A stretch of 36,301 nt of DNA from the NCBI GenBank assembly GCA_947168335.1, contig CAMVLM010000023.1, forward strand, positions 1 through 36,301, written 5' to 3'. Below are positions 32,666-36,301 of the stretch, in pieces (position 1 is the stretch's first letter; the number at the start of each line of letters is the position of its first letter). This stretch comes from an uncultured Butyrivibrio sp. Lineage in GTDB: Bacteria > Bacillota > Clostridia > Lachnospirales > Lachnospiraceae. The notes under the pieces were generated by a model. That model ran no database searches. It was given only the letters and a program-made list of their open reading frames with translations, and was not told where the DNA came from. The position numbers were made by a program, and so were the translations under genes.

Positions 32666-33298
32666 TCAGACGACATTATAAATATCCCTTTCTATTATTC
32701 CGTATTTGAAGAAATATTTTCCTATGGCATCATCTTTGCATTCGTCGATGGCAGTTTGTTTGGCATCATGATGGCCAAGCTTATCCAGGTAAATGACATC
32801 AGTAGGAAAGATGATGTAATCAAGCTTTAGTTGGCGATAAGAATTGTACTCGTCAAAGTATGGCACGGTGTATTTGTCAGATATATAGTCAAGTAATGCA
32901 AGGATGTAAAAAGCTTTGGAATACCATTTTTTATTCCATAAAATTCCAACAAAGTTGAAGGTGAGAATAGTTTCGACAAAATCAATGTCTCCTTTGCTTT
33001 TTAACAAATGACAAACTTCCGATTTAAATAATTCAAAAGTCATGTATTCTTCCAGGCATCTGGAAACACGCAGATCCTTTTTGACCTTTTGAGTGGTTCT
33101 GGCTGATTCGATAGTGTCAAGTTCTGGAGATGAAGATTTGTCCGTTTTTAACAGTTCTTGTATCAGTTCTATCACATATTGTGGAGTCTGCCTAATGCCC
33201 TGCTCCCATGATTGTAGTGTTCGTATATTTAAATAATATTTTTTTGCGAAGGCAGATTGCGAAAGGTGTGTCTGCATCCTTAATTCCTTGATAGTCAT
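32666..33298 (-). CDS. HTH protein with uncharacterised C-terminal domain
   Basis: 210 aa, ATG at 33296-33298 with GAGG upstream. The first 50 residues are an XRE/HigA-like helix-turn-helix (LSQSAFAKKYYLNIRTLQSW EQG, the recognition helix around residues 23-34). The remaining 150 residues are not recognised: mixed charged and aromatic, no membrane helix (for example IDFVETILTFNFVGILWNKK). A 19-bp palindrome lies 22 bp upstream of the start, so it probably represses itself. Similar stand-alone HTH proteins occur beside mobile or toxin genes, but no toxin is visible here. Confidence 0.75.
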   Translation of the reverse strand: MTIKELRMQTHLSQSAFAKKYYLNIRTLQSWEQGIRQTPQYVIELIQELLKTDKSSSPELDTIESARTTQKVKKDLRVSRCLEEYMTFELFKSEVCHLLKSKGDIDFVETILTFNFVGILWNKKWYSKAFYILALLDYISDKYTVPYFDEYNSYRQLKLDYIIFPTDVIYLDKLGHHDAKQTAIDECKDDAIGKYFFKYGIIERDIYNVV

Positions 33299-33319
33299 AG
33301 TATTTTACCTCATGCATAT

Positions 33320-33338
33320 TATACTACAATGTAGTATA
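33320..33338 (-). promoter_or_regulatory. 19-bp palindromic operator upstream of HTH gene
   Basis: TATACTAC-AAT-GTAGTATA is a perfect palindrome with 8-bp arms, placed 22 bp before the HTH start. GTAGTATA also provides a -10-like TATACT on the minus strand, so binding here would block the promoter. Confidence 0.7.
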
Positions 33339-33457
33339 AATTGTAAAAGAGCACATCCTCATATCTATGACAGATAATTCATTCAAATCTAAATTTTTTA
33401 TAAACGAATTTTTAGAAAATCCCCCAACCATGCGAAATGTAAATATAAACAAAATAT

Positions 33458-33481
33458 AAAACGCATCAGCGTTTTTTTTTT
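33458..33481 (+). terminator. Hairpin with ten-T tract before surface gene
   Basis: AAAACGC (33458-33464) and GCGTTTT (33469-33475) pair around ATCA, and the run of ten T spans 33472-33481. It faces the surface gene. No plus-strand gene lies just upstream, so it may block readthrough from the rearranged region into the surface gene, or attenuate it. Confidence 0.6.
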
Positions 33482-33600
33482 GTCGATTAATCGATAAATT
33501 AATGCTACAGTGAAGATGTGCTCAATATATTTCATTTGGGCATGGACGGAAACTCTCGTGTAGGAACGAGGAAATAATTTCTTATGTGGAGGTACAATCT
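33482..33600 (+). promoter_or_regulatory. Promoter and leader of surface protein gene
   Basis: A palindrome TCGATTAATCGA (33483-33494) precedes an extended -10-like TGCTACAGT (33503-33511). A leader of about 80 bases follows with a small stem CTCGT/ACGAG (about 33553-33568), and the ribosome site GGAGG lies 10 bases before ATG. The rest of the region from 33339 holds A/T-rich sequence with no gene. Confidence 0.4.
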
Positions 33601-36301
33601 ATGAAGAGAAACAACAGATTATGGTCATTTGCACTGGCCGGTGCATTGGCTGTAAGTAACTTAAGTGCTGTGGCTGTGGCTCCGTTCACAGCGATTGTTG
33701 CACAGGCAGCAATTACGACTGCTCCTGTTGTTGCGGTAGTAAATGGAACAGGGGCTAAGGATGGTTCTGCAGTTGGTAAAGAATTGGAAGTTGGTGCGAT
33801 GATTAGCATTTCAACGACTGCTGCAGAAACTGAGGCTAAGGATTATACGCTGTCAGTAGCTTTAGATGGAACAAACTGGACAACATTGGGTACAAAAAAG
33901 GGAACTGCGTCTAGTGCTCTTGATTTTTACTATATTGTACCTGCCTCTGCTGCTAGCACAAATACGATGAAATTTAAGATAACTGATGGGACGGCTACAA
34001 TAACAAGCGCAAGTGGATTGCTTGTTGGGACTGACAAAGTTGATAGTTTAGGTGCAGTAACTTTTGGCACTACTTTGAATAAAGGCGGAGTTGTATCAGC
34101 GAGTTTAACAGCCGGTGTTAGAGAAAAGCTGGATGATACATATAAAACAAAAGCTACTGACACTACAGAAATAAGATGGACGTTAAAAGATGGAACCAAT
34201 GAAAATGCATTTAAGGTTTATCCGATTAGTGCTGATGGTGAGAAAGCTGTATTTGAAGCAACCAAAGATGCTGCGCCTGGTAATAGCGGGGCGGTAGTTG
34301 CAACATATTATGTAAATGATGTAGCTATTGGTAGTACAACATCTGCTGCGAAGACTGTGCAGTCTACGAATAATTCTGGTGCATTAAATGTTAGTGTAAT
34401 GAATAATTCAGATAACTCGCAAATCACATCTGCGCAACTTGCCAATAAAAAAACATTGACAGCAGTAGCGTCATCTCAGACAGCAGATGGTGAAAGGTTG
34501 TCAGCTGGTCCTACTTATATGTGGTATGTGGTTAAGGGACAGGATGCGATTACTATAGATTCGCCTGCAGTTGCGGCTACATCGAAAACGATAACAGCTG
34601 TTAGTGGAACAAAAGATGTAACTTCAACAATAAAGGTTGTTGCATCTGGTACAAAGACAGGAACTCCTGCTACAAGTTATGAAGGAAGTTATACATTTGA
34701 TGTGGTTGTGAAAGCTTTACCTTCATATAGTGTTAGCCTCAATAAATCGGCGATGACATTTAAGGCAGGTGATGCGAAGCAGGAAGTTAAAGCGTCATTC
34801 TCGATTGCAAATGATGATGGATCTCTTGATACAAGCAAATTGTATTATGATTGGAGATTAGATAATACAAGTACAAGAGTTGCTACAACAAGTGATGGAA
34901 CAACTTGGCTTGGAAAGACAACATCAAATAATCCTACAGTTAATACTGTAACAACAGCGACATGGGCAAAAGCTGCAGCTGGAAAGAAGATGGTAGACTT
35001 CTTCAACAAGAGTACAACAGATTCTGTATATGTAGCATTGGAGAATGATTATAGTGCAGGAACAACGGTACTTGGAGTTGCTGTTTATGCAAGTGAAGCA
35101 GCTTATAACAATGGGAAAGGCACTCCTATTGCAACATCTTGGGTGGATGAAAATGGTAAGGGTGTCGCATCAAATGGAAAAGTAACTGCAAGTTCCTTCT
35201 GTGTAATAAATACGGTTAAAGATGAGCTGGCTGTTAGCACAAGTGCAGATAGTTATACTCTCAAAAAAGGGACAACACAGTCTAAGGCTATAAGCGTAGA
35301 AATTAAGAATGCAGATGGTAAATATACAAATGCTGATTTGAAGATATTTACAAAGAAAGCATATGAAGCAACAAGTTTTTCATTTGACACGACTGCATCA
35401 GTTACTACAGGTGCATTTATAAATGGTGATGAGACAGCTGTTGCTGGAGAGACTGGAAAATATACATATGATCTTAATTCTAAAGGAACAGGCGGATCAG
35501 TAGCAGGTTCGTATGTAATTGTTGCTAAGGCAGCAGATGGCTCAATAGGTTCAAAGTATATAACTATTAGAACAGAAGAGGGTATTTCTGCTACAGGTCT
35601 TAATCTTGATCTTACAGATGTTATTCTCGCAAATATTAATGATAAGGCTACAATATTTGCAACTGTTACTCCTAGTAATTTAAAGGAAGATGGAAAAACA
35701 TTTGATCCTGAAACTAGCGCAGAGATTCCTGATGTAGAGTTAAAGTCTAGTGATGAAAAGGTTGCAACAGTTGCTTTTGGCACGGGTATTGGCGCAGCTG
35801 TATCAGGTGCATCATGCACAAGTGAAATAGTTATTACAGCTCACAAGCCTGGCAAAGCTACAATCACAGTTACCACAGTTGACGGTGGATTCACAGCTAC
35901 AGCAAACGTTGAAGTTAACGGCGTTGAGTCTATCAAGGTTTCCGGTGAGAGCAATATCAAGGTTGGCGCAACATCAGCACTTAAGGCTGAGGTTAGTGCA
36001 TTTGGTAGCGCAGCTAAGACAGTTGAGTGGGCAACATCTGATGCTTCTGTAGCAACAGTTGATGCTAATGGCGTTGTAACTGGTGTTAAGGCTGGTTCCG
36101 CAGTTATCACAGCAACAGCTCTTGCAGACACAGAGAAGACAGCTTCCATCACAATCACTGTAAAGGATAAGACAGAAGCTGACAAGAAGGCTGAGGAAGA
36201 AGCAGCTAAGAAGGAAGCTGAGAAGAAAGCAGCTGAGGAAGCAGCTAAGAAGGCAGCTGAAGAAGAAGCTAAGAAGGGCGTTCCTGCAGGAACAACCAAG
36301 A
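33601..36301 (+). CDS. Secreted mosaic surface protein with Big_2 domains, 3' end cut by window
   Basis: The frame is open for 900 codons from ATG 33601 to the window edge; open frames on the other strand here are shadows. A signal peptide (about 1-36, cleavage near IVAQA-AITTA) is followed by a Thr/Ser/Ala-rich, cysteine-poor region of about 620 residues that looks like several beta-sandwich repeats not recognised by motif. From about residue 663 come two Big_2 (bacterial Ig-like) domains; the second reads VEWATSDASVATVDANGVV then VTGVKAGSAVITATA. Residues 857-892 are a Lys/Glu/Ala helix (EEEAAKKEAEKKAAEEAAKK). From about 35820 the codons switch to the biased style of highly expressed genes (ATC, ACA, AAG), while the earlier part uses many ATA, AGT, TTA and GCG. 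So the gene looks assembled from two sources, and its 3' module also exists as the fragment at 31440-31660. It is likely an abundant wall or S-layer-like protein. Confidence 0.88.
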   Translation, partial: MKRNNRLWSFALAGALAVSNLSAVAVAPFTAIVAQAAITTAPVVAVVNGTGAKDGSAVGKELEVGAMISISTTAAETEAKDYTLSVALDGTNWTTLGTKKGTASSALDFYYIVPASAASTNTMKFKITDGTATITSASGLLVGTDKVDSLGAVTFGTTLNKGGVVSASLTAGVREKLDDTYKTKATDTTEIRWTLKDGTNENAFKVYPISADGEKAVFEATKDAAPGNSGAVVATYYVNDVAIGSTTSAAKTVQSTNNSGALNVSVMNNSDNSQITSAQLANKKTLTAVASSQTADGERLSAGPTYMWYVVKGQDAITIDSPAVAATSKTITAVSGTKDVTSTIKVVASGTKTGTPATSYEGSYTFDVVVKALPSYSVSLNKSAMTFKAGDAKQEVKASFSIANDDGSLDTSKLYYDWRLDNTSTRVATTSDGTTWLGKTTSNNPTVNTVTTATWAKAAAGKKMVDFFNKSTTDSVYVALENDYSAGTTVLGVAVYASEAAYNNGKGTPIATSWVDENGKGVASNGKVTASSFCVINTVKDELAVSTSADSYTLKKGTTQSKAISVEIKNADGKYTNADLKIFTKKAYEATSFSFDTTASVTTGAFINGDETAVAGETGKYTYDLNSKGTGGSVAGSYVIVAKAADGSIGSKYITIRTEEGISATGLNLDLTDVILANINDKATIFATVTPSNLKEDGKTFDPETSAEIPDVELKSSDEKVATVAFGTGIGAAVSGASCTSEIVITAHKPGKATITVTTVDGGFTATANVEVNGVESIKVSGESNIKVGATSALKAEVSAFGSAAKTVEWATSDASVATVDANGVVTGVKAGSAVITATALADTEKTASITITVKDKTEADKKAEEEAAKKEAEKKAAEEAAKKAAEEEAKKGVPAGTTK

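Noticed and set aside
33500-33600. Possible c-di-GMP or other riboswitch in the surface gene leader
   Set aside because: The leader has a small stem, but I could not match the conserved core of class I or II c-di-GMP aptamers or another known family.
35253-36299. Long open frames on the minus strand (35253-35819 and 35841-36299)
   Set aside because: They mirror the Ala/Thr/Ser-rich surface gene on the plus strand, have no ribosome sites and encode low-complexity Ala/Ser/Val protein.

Overview
This 36.3 kb window comes from a low-to-moderate GC Gram-positive anaerobe, most likely a Lachnospiraceae member of the Butyrivibrio/Pseudobutyrivibrio type. The evidence is an adjacent ptb-buk pair (butyrate formation), a YesN/YesM-type two-component system beside a YtfQ-type sugar ABC operon, many multidomain signalling proteins with a 7TM sensor ending in TLETPDY, strong Shine-Dalgarno sites, and Big_2-type surface protein modules. 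No rRNA, tRNA or CRISPR was recognised.

Layout. 1-5.8 kb is an accessory and partly decayed stretch. It holds a cut-off alpha/beta hydrolase, a frameshifted charged protein overlapping a broken zeta-toxin-like P-loop gene, an intact MerR-methyltransferase fusion with a palindromic promoter, a zinc-dependent phospholipase C family protein, a deoxyribonucleotidase-like HAD enzyme, half of a methyltransferase gene, an SdpI-like membrane protein, and a 53-codon stub of a TrkH/KtrB potassium transporter. 5.8-10.0 kb is a three-gene set that looks like lipid-linked sugar work: a DPM1-like GT2, an FAD oxidoreductase and a large GT-C-like membrane protein.

10.0-19.6 kb is a dense signalling block. 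It contains a complete hybrid histidine kinase, two paralogous 7TM proteins that keep a dimerisation/H-box segment, a receiver and an HPt domain but have no ATPase domain, a lone receiver, and (on the second 7TM protein) an HD-GYP phosphodiesterase. A convergent LytTR response regulator follows, then a small membrane-anchored extracellular-domain protein overlapping a dCache-HAMP-GGDEF cyclase. My reading is one ATP-using kinase feeding several kinase-less relay or scaffold proteins, with c-di-GMP made and destroyed by neighbours.

19.6-31.4 kb is metabolic: an acyl-CoA thioesterase with a clear sigma-A promoter, ptb, buk, then (13 bp after buk, with no terminator) a YesN-like regulator and YesM-like sensor kinase, then a sugar ABC operon (binding protein, double ATPase, two permeases, second binding protein) closed by a strong terminator. 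The gene set matches the galactofuranose-type YtfQRT-YjfF layout with an extra binding protein.

31.4-36.3 kb is a rearranged surface-protein region. It has a truncated copy of a Big_2 module, a broken Rpn-family (recombination-promoting nuclease) gene whose ribosome site is folded into an 11-bp hairpin, an HTH gene with a 19-bp palindrome upstream, and a secreted surface protein open from 33601 to the window end whose 3' module is the parent or sibling of the truncated copy.
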